NCBI GenBank assembly: GCA_023228145.1
Contig: JALOBU010000002.1
Location: 140,607-204,606 of the forward strand
DNA: 64,000 nucleotides
DNA from: Bacteroidales bacterium
Lineage (GTDB): Bacteria > Bacteroidota > Bacteroidia > Bacteroidales > CAIWKO01
Direction: 5' to 3'
Part shown: positions 23,602 to 34,049 of the stretch, one piece after another
Layout: each line of letters begins with the position of its first letter
Position numbering within the stretch: the first letter of the stretch is position 1
Translations under genes and position numbers: made by a program
The notes under the pieces: model-generated
The model's database searches: none
Told to the model about the DNA's origin: nothing
What the model saw: only the letters and a program-made list of their open reading frames with translations

Positions 23602-26600
23602 TTAATTATCCTTTGCAGTTATAATATCTTCCTTCTCTTTTGAAGCCATCAATTGTTCGTATTCTTCCTTGGTGCTGACCACAATTTTATCATATTCGCG
23701 CAATCCTGTTCCAGCAGGTATCAAGTGTCCGACAATTACATTTTCTTTCAGCCCATTCAAGTCATCAGATTTGCCATATACGGAAGCATCAGTGAGAACC
23801 TTTGTAGTTTCCTGAAATGATGCGGCAGAAATCCAGCTCTTTGTTTGCAGCGAAGCACGGGTAATACCCTGAAGTATTTGGCGGGCTGTAGCCGGTCGGG
23901 CATCTTTTGCGACAATCAGTTTCATATCCTTGCGTTTCAGAATGGAATTTTCATCTCTGAGTTTGCGCGCTGCAATAATCTGTCCCGGTTTATAAACACC
24001 GGCTTCATCGGCTTCTAAAATAATTTTCTTACCATAAATCCAGTCGTTTTCTTCCTGGAAATCGATTTTATTTACCAGTTCGCCTTCGAGAAAACGTGTA
24101 TCCCCCGGGTCTTCAATCTCAACTTTGCGCATCATCTGGCGTACTACAACTTCAAAATGCTTGTCATTAATTTTCACTCCCTGCAGGCGGTACACTTCCT
24201 GAATTTCATTTACAATATACTCCTGAACCTTTGTAGGTCCCTTAATAGCAAGGATATCAGAGGGAGTGATAGCTCCGTCAGAAAGCGGTGTCCCGGCTTT
24301 CACATAATCGTTTTCCTGTGCCAGTATCTGTTTTGTCGTTGGGATTAGGTAACTTTTTGTTTCTCCTGTTTTTGATGTAATGATTATTTCTTTGTTGCCA
24401 CGTTTAAGTTTTTTACCAAACGACACTATACCATCAATTTCAGAAACAACAGCCGGTTCGGAAGGATTACGTGCTTCAAACAATTCAGTAACACGAGGCA
24501 AGCCACCGGTGATATCACCGGCTTTTCCAATGGCCCGCGGGATTTTGCAAAGTATTTCACCTGCAATGATTTTTGCACCTTCATTAACTTTAATATGTGC
24601 ACCAACAGGCATGTCGTACTGTTTTATAACTTCCTTAGTTTTTTCATGAAGAATTTTCAAGGAGGGGTTTTTCCCTTTATGACGCGTTTCGATAATTACT
24701 TTATCATGATACCCTGTTTGCTCATCAGATTCTTCTCTGTATGTGAGATTTTCAACGATATCTTCATAAATCACTTTACCGGAAACTTCGGATATGATAA
24801 GTGCATTATAAGGGTCCCAGTCACAAACAATATCTCCTTTATGTACCTTATCTCCATTTTTAAGAAACAGATAAGCGCCATAAGGTATCTGATTTGATGA
24901 TAAAACTGTTTTTGTATTGGCATCAATAATTTTCATTTCAGCAGAACGGCCTATCACCACATCATAAGACTTGCCTTCATCATCTGTATATTTAACAGAA
25001 CGAAGCTCGTCTATCTCAAGCACTCCATCATATTTAGCTTCAATTTTTGACAAGGAAGCAATATTAACACCTGCAACACCACCCACATGGAAGGTACGAA
25101 GTGTCAGCTGTGTTCCCGGCTCCCCGATTGATTGCGCAGCTATAACTCCAACGGCTTCCCCTTTCTGCACAAGGGTGCCTGTGGCAAGGTTACGTCCATA
25201 ACATTTTGCACAAACCCCCTGGTGTGATTCACAGGTTAATACAGAACGAATTTCAACGGAATCAATTGGCGATTCATCAATAAATCTGCTGATTTCCTCT
25301 GTAAGCTCTTCTCCGGCACCTATGATAAGTTTCCCGGTTTGAGGGTGATAAATGTCGTGTAGTGTCACACGACCAAGAATGCGGTCATATAATGTTTCAA
25401 CAATTTCTTCATTCTTTTTCAATGATGTAATGGTCAGACCTCTAAGGGTTCCACAATCACTTTCGGAAATAATAACATCCTGTGTAACATCCACCAACCT
25501 TCTCGTCAGATAACCGGCATCAGCTGTTTTTAGAGCAGTATCGGCAAGCCCTTTACGAGCACCGTGAGTAGAAATAAAATATTCCAATACAGACAAACCT
25601 TCGCGAAAATTAGACAGAATAGGGTTTTCAATAATTTCGCCACCGGTAGCACCTGATTTTTGGGGTTTAGCCATAAGTCCCCTCATGCCGCATAACTGTC
25701 GAATCTGTTCTTTGGAACCACGTGCACCTGAATCCAGCATCATGTAAACAGGATTGAAGCCTTGCATATGATTTGTCAATTGGCTCATTAATGTTTGAGT
25801 AAGCCGCGAATTAGTGTGAGTCCATACGTCAATAATCTGGTTGTATCTCTCATTGTTTGTAATGAACCCCATATTGTAATTTCCCTTAATTTCATCAACA
25901 TCTTTTTCGGCCTTCTTTATCATGTCGGGTTTTACCTCGGGAACAACCAGATCCCCCAGATTAAAAGATAAACCGCCCTTAAATGCCATTGTAAAGCCCA
26001 ATTCTTTAATATCATCAAGAAACCGGGCAGTACGTGCAGTTCCGGCAATTTTTAAAATATCACTTATAATATCACGAAGTGATTTTTTTGTAAGCAATTG
26101 GTTAATATATCCATATCCTTTTGGAACAACCTGATTGAACAATACCCTTCCAACTGTAGTTTCAATTTTTTTATTCACAATTTTACCATCTTCCTTTACA
26201 TCTACTTTAACGTTAATGTAAGCATGTAAATCAACCTTTTGCTCATTATATGCAATAATAACTTCTTCCGGACCATAGAAAGTTTTTCCTTCGCCTTTTA
26301 CTTTATGCTCAGGGATACTCCTACGCCCTTTTGTTGTATAATAAAGTCCAAGTACCATATCCTGTGAAGGTACTGTAACAGGAGCGCCATTGGCGGGGTT
26401 TAAAATATTATGGGAAGCCAACATAAGTATTTGTGCTTCAAGAACTGCAGCATTTCCTAAAGGTACATGGACGGCCATCTGGTCACCGTCAAAGTCAGCG
26501 TTAAATGCCGTACAAACAAGAGGATGAAGCTGTATAGCCTTACCTTCAATCATTTTTGGTTGAAAGGCCTGAATACCAAGTCGGTGCAGCGTTGGAGCAC

Positions 26601-27909
26601 GGTTCAGCAATACAGGATGCCCTTTCATTACATTTTCTAAAATGTCCCAAACCACAGGGTCTTTTCTGTCAACTATTTTCTTTGCTGATTTTACCGTTTT
26701 AACAATACCTCTTTCGAGCATCTTACGGATAATGAATGGCTTAAACAATTCAGAAGCCATTTCCTTGGGAATTCCGCACTCATTAAGTTTAAGTTCTGGA
26801 CCTACCACAATAACCGAACGACCAGAATAGTCAACACGTTTACCCAAAAGGTTTTGACGAAAACGACCCTGTTTTCCTTTCAAACTATCGCTGAGCGACT
26901 TAAGCGCTCTGTTGGATTCTGTTTTAACCGCTTTTGCCTTTCTGGAATTATCAAACAGTGAGTCAACGGCTTCCTGTAGCATACGCTTTTCATTACGAAG
27001 AATGACGTCAGGGGCTTTAATTTCAATAAGCCTTTTCAGGCGGTTGTTTCGAATAATAACCCTGCGATACAAATCATTAAGATCAGAAGTAGCAAACCTT
27101 CCGCCGTCAAGAGGGACTAAAGGACGGAGTTCGGGTGGTATAACGGGAACCACCTTGACAATCATCCATCCTGGATTATTTTCAATTCGGGTGTTTGCTT
27201 CACGAAATGCTTCAACCACCTGCAATCTTTTTAGTGCATCCTGCTTGCGCTGTTGTGAGGTTTCTTTGTTAGCTTTGTCTCTTAATGTATAGGAAAGTTC
27301 ATCAAGATTAAGGCGTACAAGCAAATCGTAAACCGCCTCAGCGCCCATTTTAGCTATAAATTTATTGGGGTCATTATCGTCAAGATATTGATTTTCTTTC
27401 GGAAGATTTTCAATGATTTCAAAATACTCTTCTTCTGTCAGAAAATCAAGATAGTTCAGGTTTTCCTTAATACCCGGGTTGATAACAACGTAACGTTCGT
27501 AGTAAATTATCATCTCGAGCTTTTTCGATGGCAACCCAAGTAATGCGCCTATTTTATTTGGTAAGGAACGGAAAAACCAGATATGAGCAACGGGCACAGT
27601 AAGTTGGATATGGCCAACACGCTCTCTTCTCACTTTTTTTTCTGTAACTTCCACACCGCATCTGTCACATACTATTCCCTTATATCTTATGCGTTTATAC
27701 TTGCCGCAATGGCACTCCCAATCCTTTACCGGCCCGAAAATGCGTTCACAAAACAAGCCGTCTCTTTCGGGCTTATAAGTTCTGTAATTAATAGTTTCGG
27801 GTTTCAGCACTTCTCCGCTCGAACGCTCAAGTATATGTTCAGGCGATGCCAGGCTGATAGTAATTTTAGAAAAATTTCCTTTGGTATTTAATTCTTTTCT
27901 AAAAGCCAT
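23602..27909 (-). CDS. rpoC: RNA polymerase subunit beta'
   Basis: The 1435-residue beta' subunit carries the catalytic Mg-binding motif NADFDGD with D472, D474 and D476. It also has the N-terminal zinc site (CHCGKYKR...CDRCG near residues 65-85), the bridge/trigger region (GARGSKEQIRQLCGMRGLM) and the second zinc site (CESHQGVCAKCYG). It is longer at the C-terminal side than typical enterobacterial beta' because of lineage-specific stretches. It is encoded 42 bases downstream of rpoB in the same operon. Confidence 0.98.
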   Translation of the reverse strand: MAFRKELNTKGNFSKITISLASPEHILERSSGEVLKPETINYRTYKPERDGLFCERIFGPVKDWECHCGKYKRIRYKGIVCDRCGVEVTEKKVRRERVGHIQLTVPVAHIWFFRSLPNKIGALLGLPSKKLEMIIYYERYVVINPGIKENLNYLDFLTEEEYFEIIENLPKENQYLDDNDPNKFIAKMGAEAVYDLLVRLNLDELSYTLRDKANKETSQQRKQDALKRLQVVEAFREANTRIENNPGWMIVKVVPVIPPELRPLVPLDGGRFATSDLNDLYRRVIIRNNRLKRLIEIKAPDVILRNEKRMLQEAVDSLFDNSRKAKAVKTESNRALKSLSDSLKGKQGRFRQNLLGKRVDYSGRSVIVVGPELKLNECGIPKEMASELFKPFIIRKMLERGIVKTVKSAKKIVDRKDPVVWDILENVMKGHPVLLNRAPTLHRLGIQAFQPKMIEGKAIQLHPLVCTAFNADFDGDQMAVHVPLGNAAVLEAQILMLASHNILNPANGAPVTVPSQDMVLGLYYTTKGRRSIPEHKVKGEGKTFYGPEEVIIAYNEQKVDLHAYINVKVDVKEDGKIVNKKIETTVGRVLFNQVVPKGYGYINQLLTKKSLRDIISDILKIAGTARTARFLDDIKELGFTMAFKGGLSFNLGDLVVPEVKPDMIKKAEKDVDEIKGNYNMGFITNNERYNQIIDVWTHTNSRLTQTLMSQLTNHMQGFNPVYMMLDSGARGSKEQIRQLCGMRGLMAKPQKSGATGGEIIENPILSNFREGLSVLEYFISTHGARKGLADTALKTADAGYLTRRLVDVTQDVIISESDCGTLRGLTITSLKKNEEIVETLYDRILGRVTLHDIYHPQTGKLIIGAGEELTEEISRFIDESPIDSVEIRSVLTCESHQGVCAKCYGRNLATGTLVQKGEAVGVIAAQSIGEPGTQLTLRTFHVGGVAGVNIASLSKIEAKYDGVLEIDELRSVKYTDDEGKSYDVVIGRSAEMKIIDANTKTVLSSNQIPYGAYLFLKNGDKVHKGDIVCDWDPYNALIISEVSGKVIYEDIVENLTYREESDEQTGYHDKVIIETRHKGKNPSLKILHEKTKEVIKQYDMPVGAHIKVNEGAKIIAGEILCKIPRAIGKAGDITGGLPRVTELFEARNPSEPAVVSEIDGIVSFGKKLKRGNKEIIITSKTGETKSYLIPTTKQILAQENDYVKAGTPLSDGAITPSDILAIKGPTKVQEYIVNEIQEVYRLQGVKINDKHFEVVVRQMMRKVEIEDPGDTRFLEGELVNKIDFQEENDWIYGKKIILEADEAGVYKPGQIIAARKLRDENSILKRKDMKLIVAKDARPATARQILQGITRASLQTKSWISAASFQETTKVLTDASVYGKSDDLNGLKENVIVGHLIPAGTGLREYDKIVVSTKEEYEQLMASKEKEDIITAKDN

Positions 27910-27951
27910 AATATTATATTTCTGATTCCATGATAAGGAACAATTAAAAAA

Positions 27952-30900
27952 CTATTCTTCGAAAGTTATATTTAATCCCAAACCTCTCAGTTCATGTACT
28001 AACACATTGAAAGATTCCGGCACACCGGGTTTGGACATATTCTCACCTTTTACCAGCGATTCGTAAGCTCTGGCTCTTCCTGTAACATCATCGGATTTAA
28101 TAGTAAGTATTTCCTGCAAGATGTTTGCAGCACCGAATGCTTCCAGTGCCCAAACTTCCATCTCTCCAAAACGTTGGCCTCCGAATTGTGCTTTACCTCC
28201 CAGTGGTTGTTGTGTAATAAGTGAATACGGACCAATAGAACGAGCATGCATTTTATCATCTACAAGGTGGTGTAATTTCATAATGTAAATCATGCCTACT
28301 GTTGCCGGCTGATGAAAACGCTCTCCTGTGCCGCCATCATACAAATATATTTTTCCGTTTTCAGGCAGGCCAGCCTGTTTCATATACATATTAATGTCTT
28401 CCAGTGAGGCCCCATTAAATATAGGTGTTTCAAATGTCATTCCCAGCTTTTTACCGGCCCATCCAAGTACAGTTTCATAAATTTGACCAAGGTTCATACG
28501 TGAAGGTACACCAAGAGGGTTAAGAACCACATCAACAGGTGTCCCGTCATCAAGGAAAGGCATATCTTCATCACGAACGATACGTGCAACAATACCTTTG
28601 TTCCCGTGACGCCCGGCCATTTTATCACCCACTTTCAGTTTGCGTTTTTTTGCAATATATACTTTCGCCAGCTTCACAATTCCTGATGGCAGGTCATCTC
28701 CTACAGTTTCAATAAACTTATTCCTGTTATAAATACCAAGTAATTCGCGGTATTTAATGGTATAATTATGCAACAGAAGCTTCACCTGTTCGTTTGTGTC
28801 TTTATCTGAAGTCCATTTTGTTGGGTTAATAACACTATAATCAAGTGCAAGCAACGATTTCTGAGTAAACTTGCCTTTTTTAGGGATGAGTTCAACTTTC
28901 AGATTATTATAAACTCCTTGAGATGTTTTGCCATCAAGAATTTTTAAAAGTTTTTCAACCAGTTTAACTTTTAGATTGTATGAAGATTTATTATACTGTT
29001 CTTCAAAATCCTTGAGTGTTTCTTTCTCTTTTGCCTTGTCTTTTTTATCACGGATAACACGTGAAAAAAGTTTTTTATCAATTACAACGCCCTTCATTGA
29101 TGGTGGAGCTTTCAGAGAAGCATCTTTAACATCACCGGCTTTATCACCGAAAATGGCTCTTAAGAGTTTCTCTTCCGGTGTAGGATCAGTTTCTCCTTTT
29201 GGGGTAATTTTGCCTATTAGAATATCGCCCTCATTAACTTCAGCCCCTATACGGATAATACCTTTTTCATCAAGATCTTTCGTAGCTTCCACACTGACAT
29301 TAGGAATGTCGTTGGTAAGTTCTTCCATGCCACGTTTTGTTTCTCGAACTTCAAGAACAAACTCTTCAACATGGATGGAAGTAAAGATATCTTCACGAAC
29401 AACTCTCTCTGAAATAACGATAGCATCTTCAAAATTATATCCTTTCCAGGGCATAAATGCCACTTTGAGATTACGTCCCAAGGCCAGTTCTCCTTTTTGT
29501 GTAGCATAACCTTCACAAAGGACATCTCCTTTTTTAACTTTTTGACCTTTGTGGACTATAGGTTTCAGGTTGACACAAGTATTCTGGTTTGTTTTAACAA
29601 ACTTTGGCAGTGAGTAAGTTTTTACGTCTTCTTCAAAGCTTACAAGTCGTTCTTTGTCTGAACGTTCGTATTCAATGACTATCTGAGTTGCATCCACAAA
29701 TTTCACCACACCGTTGCCTTCTGCATTTATCAATACACGCGAATCCTTAGCAACCTTGCCTTCAATCCCTGTTTGTACAATAGGAGCTTCAGGTACCATA
29801 AGGGGAACTGCCTGACGCATCATGTTTGAACCCATTAGAGCTCTGTTCGCGTCATCATGTTCTAGAAAGGGGATGAGGGATGCTGCAATAGATGCTATTT
29901 GATTGGGAGCAACATCAATAAGGTTGATATTTTCAGGCTCCAGAATAGGATAATCGGCCAGGTATCTTGCCTTTACCTGTTCCTGGGTAATTTTGCCTTT
30001 TTCATTGTATGGAGTGCTTGCCTGAGCAATAGTTTTATCTTCCTCTTCTTCAGCAGTAAGATATATGGGAGCTTCGTTTAATTTAACGACACCTTTTTCA
30101 ACTATACTATAAGGTGTTTCAATAAAGCCCAGTTTGTTTACTTTAGCATAAATACATAAGGATGAAATAAGCCCGATATTGGGGCCTTCAGGTGTTTCAA
30201 TAGTACATAAGCGGCCATAATGCGTGTAATGTACGTCACGAACTTCAAACCCTGCTCTTTCTCTTGACAAACCTCCGGGACCCAAAGCAGAAACTCTTCT
30301 TTTATGTGTAAGTTCTGACAACGGGTTAGTCTGGTCCATAAACTGTGAAAGCTGGTTCGTACCAAAAAACGTATTAATTACTGATGATAATGTTTTAGCA
30401 TTAATCAGGTCAGCCGGAGTGAATACCTCATTGTCGCGAACATTCATTCTTTCACGTATCGTGCGGGCCATACGTGCCAAGCCTACACCAAACTGTCCAT
30501 ACAATTGTTCTCCTACAGTACGAACTCTTCGATTACTAAGATGGTCAATGTCGTCAACATCAGTTTTAAGATTCTGAAGTTCAACAAGATATTTTATTAT
30601 TGAAATAATATCTTCTTTGGTAAGAACTTTTGTATCGATGTTGCTGGTAAAATTCAGTTTCTTATTAATCCTGTATCTACCAACATCACCAAGGTCATAA
30701 CGCTTATCCGAAAAGAATAACTTATCAATGATTCCTCTGGCGGTATCTTCATCAGGTGGTTCGGCATTTCGTAAAAGGCGGTAAATAAATTCCACGGCTT
30801 CTTTTTCCGAATTGGCTGTATCTTTTTGAAGAGTGTTAAAAATAATAGAATAATCCGTAGTATTTTCACCCTCACTATGCAACAATATTGCTTTAACGCC

Positions 30901-31761
30901 TGCATTAACAATAATGTCAATATGTTCATTCTCCAGCATTGTTTCCCTGTCAATAAGCACTTCGGTACGTTCGATAGAAACCACTTCCCCTGTGTCTTCA
31001 TCCACAAAATCTTCAACCCATGTTCTGACAACCCTTGCCGCAAGCTTCCGTCCGATATTTTTTTTCAGTGTGGCCTTGTTAACCTTTATTTCCTCCGCCA
31101 GTTTGAAAATTTCCAGAATATCTTTATCGGATTCAAATCCGATAGAACGTAATAAAGTAGTTACAGGCAATTTCTTTTTTCGGTCAATATAGGCATACAT
31201 TACATTATTAATGTCGGTTGCAAACTCTATCCACGAGCCTTTAAAAGGAATAATACGTGCTGAATACAATGTTTGCCCGTTGGTATGCCTTGTTTTTCCA
31301 AAAAACACGCCGGGAGACCTGTGTAACTGAGATACAACGACTCTTTCTGCTCCATTGATGATGAAGGTACCTTTGGGAGTCATGTAGGGTATCATTCCGA
31401 GGTAAACATCCTGAATAATAGTTTCGAAATCTTCATGTTCCGGGTCGGTACAATACAGCTTCAGTTTTGCTTTAAGGGGCACACTAAAGGTAAGGCCTCT
31501 TTCAAGGCATTCTTCGATACCATATCTTGGAGGGTCAATAAAATAATCAATAAATTCCAGAACAAAATTATTGCGTGCATCCGATATGGGAAAGTTTTCT
31601 GCGAAAACTTTAAATAAGCCCTCGTTTTGCCTGTTTTCAGGTGTTGTTTCTAATTGAAAAAAATCCTGAAACGACTTAACCTGAATATCGAGAAAATCCG
31701 GATATTCTGCATGGACTTTTGTGGATGCGAAATTGATTCGTTCAATTTTTTTTGAAGCCAA
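27952..31761 (-). CDS. rpoB: RNA polymerase subunit beta
   Basis: The 1269-residue beta subunit shows the rifampicin region (FFGTNQLSQFMDQTNPLSELTHKRR), GPGGLSRERAGFEVRDVHYTH, and the C-terminal GGKAQFGGQRFGEMEVWALEA and KGEN motifs. The rifampicin-site residues D, H and S are the common sensitive ones. It lies downstream of rplL with a 105-base gap holding a hairpin that may attenuate read-through, and directly upstream of rpoC. Confidence 0.98.
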   Translation of the reverse strand: MASKKIERINFASTKVHAEYPDFLDIQVKSFQDFFQLETTPENRQNEGLFKVFAENFPISDARNNFVLEFIDYFIDPPRYGIEECLERGLTFSVPLKAKLKLYCTDPEHEDFETIIQDVYLGMIPYMTPKGTFIINGAERVVVSQLHRSPGVFFGKTRHTNGQTLYSARIIPFKGSWIEFATDINNVMYAYIDRKKKLPVTTLLRSIGFESDKDILEIFKLAEEIKVNKATLKKNIGRKLAARVVRTWVEDFVDEDTGEVVSIERTEVLIDRETMLENEHIDIIVNAGVKAILLHSEGENTTDYSIIFNTLQKDTANSEKEAVEFIYRLLRNAEPPDEDTARGIIDKLFFSDKRYDLGDVGRYRINKKLNFTSNIDTKVLTKEDIISIIKYLVELQNLKTDVDDIDHLSNRRVRTVGEQLYGQFGVGLARMARTIRERMNVRDNEVFTPADLINAKTLSSVINTFFGTNQLSQFMDQTNPLSELTHKRRVSALGPGGLSRERAGFEVRDVHYTHYGRLCTIETPEGPNIGLISSLCIYAKVNKLGFIETPYSIVEKGVVKLNEAPIYLTAEEEEDKTIAQASTPYNEKGKITQEQVKARYLADYPILEPENINLIDVAPNQIASIAASLIPFLEHDDANRALMGSNMMRQAVPLMVPEAPIVQTGIEGKVAKDSRVLINAEGNGVVKFVDATQIVIEYERSDKERLVSFEEDVKTYSLPKFVKTNQNTCVNLKPIVHKGQKVKKGDVLCEGYATQKGELALGRNLKVAFMPWKGYNFEDAIVISERVVREDIFTSIHVEEFVLEVRETKRGMEELTNDIPNVSVEATKDLDEKGIIRIGAEVNEGDILIGKITPKGETDPTPEEKLLRAIFGDKAGDVKDASLKAPPSMKGVVIDKKLFSRVIRDKKDKAKEKETLKDFEEQYNKSSYNLKVKLVEKLLKILDGKTSQGVYNNLKVELIPKKGKFTQKSLLALDYSVINPTKWTSDKDTNEQVKLLLHNYTIKYRELLGIYNRNKFIETVGDDLPSGIVKLAKVYIAKKRKLKVGDKMAGRHGNKGIVARIVRDEDMPFLDDGTPVDVVLNPLGVPSRMNLGQIYETVLGWAGKKLGMTFETPIFNGASLEDINMYMKQAGLPENGKIYLYDGGTGERFHQPATVGMIYIMKLHHLVDDKMHARSIGPYSLITQQPLGGKAQFGGQRFGEMEVWALEAFGAANILQEILTIKSDDVTGRARAYESLVKGENMSKPGVPESFNVLVHELRGLGLNITFEE

Positions 31762-31817
31762 AGTTGTAAGGTTTTAAGTTTAGAAAATATGAAATGAACG
31801 CTAAAAAATAACAATGC

Positions 31818-31843
31818 TCAGACACCTTAGGTTGGGTGTCTGA
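31818..31843 (-). terminator. Hairpin between rplL and rpoB, attenuator candidate
   Basis: TCAGACACC (31818-31826) and GGTGTCTGA (31835-31843) form a 9-bp stem with an 8-base loop. On the minus strand it is followed after about ten bases by TTATTTTTTA. This position matches the partial terminator/processing site known between rplL and rpoB in E. coli; partial read-through would lower polymerase relative to L7/L12. Confidence 0.55.
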
Positions 31844-31866
31844 ACAATCTTTAATCAATGTTTCCT

Positions 31867-32253
31867 TTACTTAATTTCAACTTCAGCGCCTGCCTCCTCT
31901 AACTGTGTTTTCAATGCGTTAGCTTCGTCTTTGCTTACACCTTCTTTTATAGCTTTTGGTGCTGCATCAACAAGTTCTTTTGCTTCTTTCAATCCCAGGC
32001 TGGTCATTTCCTTAACCAGTTTTACTACGCCTAATTTGGCCTGTCCGGCTGACTTTAAGATCACATCAAAACGTGATTTTTCTTCGGGTTCAGCGCCGCC
32101 GTCAGCAGCACTACCACCTGCTGCAGGTGCAGCCACCACTGCTGCTGCTGCGGGTTCTATTCCATATTCTTCTTTTAAAATTTTAGCTAATTCATTAACC
32201 TCTTTAACGGTAAGGTTAACTAACTGTTCTGCAAAAGCTTTTAAATCTGCCAT
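31867..32253 (-). CDS. rplL: 50S ribosomal protein L7/L12
   Basis: The 128-residue stalk protein has an N-terminal dimerisation helix pair, an alanine- and glycine-rich hinge (about residues 36-52) and the C-terminal factor-binding domain (EEKSRFDVILKSAGQAKLGV, GLKEAKELVDAAPKAIKEGV). It recruits translation GTPases to the ribosome. It follows rplJ by 42 bases and precedes the rplL-rpoB hairpin. Confidence 0.97.
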   Translation of the reverse strand: MADLKAFAEQLVNLTVKEVNELAKILKEEYGIEPAAAAVVAAPAAGGSAADGGAEPEEKSRFDVILKSAGQAKLGVVKLVKEMTSLGLKEAKELVDAAPKAIKEGVSKDEANALKTQLEEAGAEVEIK

Positions 32254-32295
32254 TTTATTTAAGTTTTAAGTGTTCTACAATTAATTTTTAATGTT

Positions 32296-32823
32296 CTACT
32301 CAGGTTTTTCTGATAATGTTTTTACGATACCTGAAATCGTTTGTCCACCGGATTGCAATGCCCCAATAACATTTCTTACGGGTGATTGCAGTAATCCAAT
32401 GATTTCTCCGATAAGCTCATTTTTAGATTTAAGGGCTACCAGCAAACTCAGCTGGTCGTTTCCTATATAGGTCGATTCCTCAATAAATGCTGCCTTTAAA
32501 ACAGGTTTTTCCATTTTAAAGGTTTTTCTAAACTCGGCAATCAACTTAGCCGGCACATTAGCTGCTTCGCACACCATAATTGAAGTGCCGCCTTTAAGCA
32601 CCGGATATAGTTCCTCAAAATCTCTCTCTGTTTTCTCCATCGCCTTTTTCAGCAATGTATTTTTTACAACCGTGAGCTTGATGTTGCGTTTAAAACATAA
32701 ACGACGTAATTCGTTAGTTTTTTCAACATTCAAATCGGAAATATCAGTAATATAAAAGTTATTGGCAGCTTTAAGTTGCTGGCTCAAAACTTCAATAACC
32801 TGTTCTTTTTCATCTTTTTTCAT
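32296..32823 (-). CDS. rplJ: 50S ribosomal protein L10
   Basis: The 175-residue protein anchors the L7/L12 dimers to 23S rRNA. It has the L10 N-terminal globular domain (NFYITDISDLNVEKTNELRRL, KNTLLKKAME) and a C-terminal helix that binds L12. The gene lies 29 bases after rplA. A long leader for L10 autoregulation is not possible in so short a gap, so control probably acts from the upstream L11-L1 part of the operon. Confidence 0.96.
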   Translation of the reverse strand: MKKDEKEQVIEVLSQQLKAANNFYITDISDLNVEKTNELRRLCFKRNIKLTVVKNTLLKKAMEKTERDFEELYPVLKGGTSIMVCEAANVPAKLIAEFRKTFKMEKPVLKAAFIEESTYIGNDQLSLLVALKSKNELIGEIIGLLQSPVRNVIGALQSGGQTISGIVKTLSEKPE

Positions 32824-32852
32824 ATATTTCAGATTATTTCCTTATTAAATTA

Positions 32853-33545
32853 TTATATGATAGATTTCGTATCGATTTGTATGCCGGGACTCATAGTAGA
32901 AGACATGTAAACGCTTTTAATGTAAGTCCCTTTTGCAGAGGACGGTTTCAAGCGGACAATGGTCTGGAGTATTTCCCTGGCATTGTCAGCAATTTTATTG
33001 CTCTCGAACGAAACCTTAGCAATACCTGCGTGGATAATTCCGTATTTATCAACTTTAAAATCAATTTTACCGGCTTTAATCTCTTTTACAGCCTTCCCGA
33101 TATCCATAGTAACTGTGCCTGATTTTGGATTCGGCATTAGCCCCCTGGGCCCGAGTATTCGTCCCAGAGCACCAACTTTAGGCATGACACTAGGCATTGT
33201 AATGATAACATCAATATCTGTCCACCCTTCCTTTATCTTATTGATATACTCATCCAGTCCATAGTAATCCGCTCCGGCATTTTTTGCTTCTTCTTCCTTA
33301 TCGGGAGTGCATAATACCAAAACACGAATAACCTTTCCTGTTCCATGAGGTAAGGTAACTATACCACGAACCATCTGGTCGGCTTTACGCGGGTCAACAC
33401 CCAAACGTACGTCAATATCCACGGAGGAATCGAACTTGGTGTAACTTATTTTTCTCACCAGTTCAGCAGCTTCTTCCAATGAAACTGCTTTGTTCTTATC
33501 AACCAGCGCAAGCGATTCTTTTCTTTTCTTCGTTATTTTTGCCAT
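32853..33545 (-). CDS. rplA: 50S ribosomal protein L1
   Basis: The 230-residue protein forms the L1 stalk and commonly represses its own operon. Typical stretches are VDIDVRLGVDPRKADQMVRG, LPHGTGK, MPKVGALGRILGPRGLMPNP and GTYIKSVYMSSTMSPG. Length fits the family. It lies 25 bases downstream of rplK. Confidence 0.97.
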   Translation of the reverse strand: MAKITKKRKESLALVDKNKAVSLEEAAELVRKISYTKFDSSVDIDVRLGVDPRKADQMVRGIVTLPHGTGKVIRVLVLCTPDKEEEAKNAGADYYGLDEYINKIKEGWTDIDVIITMPSVMPKVGALGRILGPRGLMPNPKSGTVTMDIGKAVKEIKAGKIDFKVDKYGIIHAGIAKVSFESNKIADNAREILQTIVRLKPSSAKGTYIKSVYMSSTMSPGIQIDTKSII

Positions 33546-33570
33546 TTTTCAAAAGTTAAAAAGTTTACTC

Positions 33571-34014
33571 TTATAAAGCAAATGGTGGGTTTCCCTGAAT
33601 AGATATTCCCATGCTGCGTGCAGTACCTGCTACCATTTTCATTGCCGACTCAACCGTAAAAGCATTCATGTCAACCATTTTAGCTTCAGCAATTGACTTC
33701 ACTTGTTCCCAGGTGATAGAGCTGATTTTATTCCTGTTGGGTTCGGCTGAACCTTTTTGTTTCTTCACAATTTCAAGAAGCTGTACTGCTACAGGAGGAG
33801 TTTTAATAATAAAATCAAAGGATTTGTCCTTGTAAACAGTGATGATTGCAGGAATCAGTTTCCCTGCCATATCCTGTGTACGAGCATTGAACTGTTTGCA
33901 GAACTCCATAATATTTACACCTTTAGCTCCTAATGCAGGGCCTACAGGTGGTGATGGGTTGGCTGCGCCTCCTTTGATTTGCAGTTTAATAATTCCGCTT
34001 ACTTCTTTAGCCAT
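33571..34014 (-). CDS. rplK: 50S ribosomal protein L11
   Basis: The 147-residue protein binds the GTPase-centre rRNA together with L10. It shows IKLQIKGGAANPSPPVGPAL, GVNIMEFCKQFNA, and the C-terminal VAGTARSMGI. It lies 35 bases after nusG in the conserved nusG-rplK order. Confidence 0.97.
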   Translation of the reverse strand: MAKEVSGIIKLQIKGGAANPSPPVGPALGAKGVNIMEFCKQFNARTQDMAGKLIPAIITVYKDKSFDFIIKTPPVAVQLLEIVKKQKGSAEPNRNKISSITWEQVKSIAEAKMVDMNAFTVESAMKMVAGTARSMGISIQGNPPFAL

Positions 34015-34049
34015 TTTTCTTTATTTTATCAAAATAAAACAATAGTACC

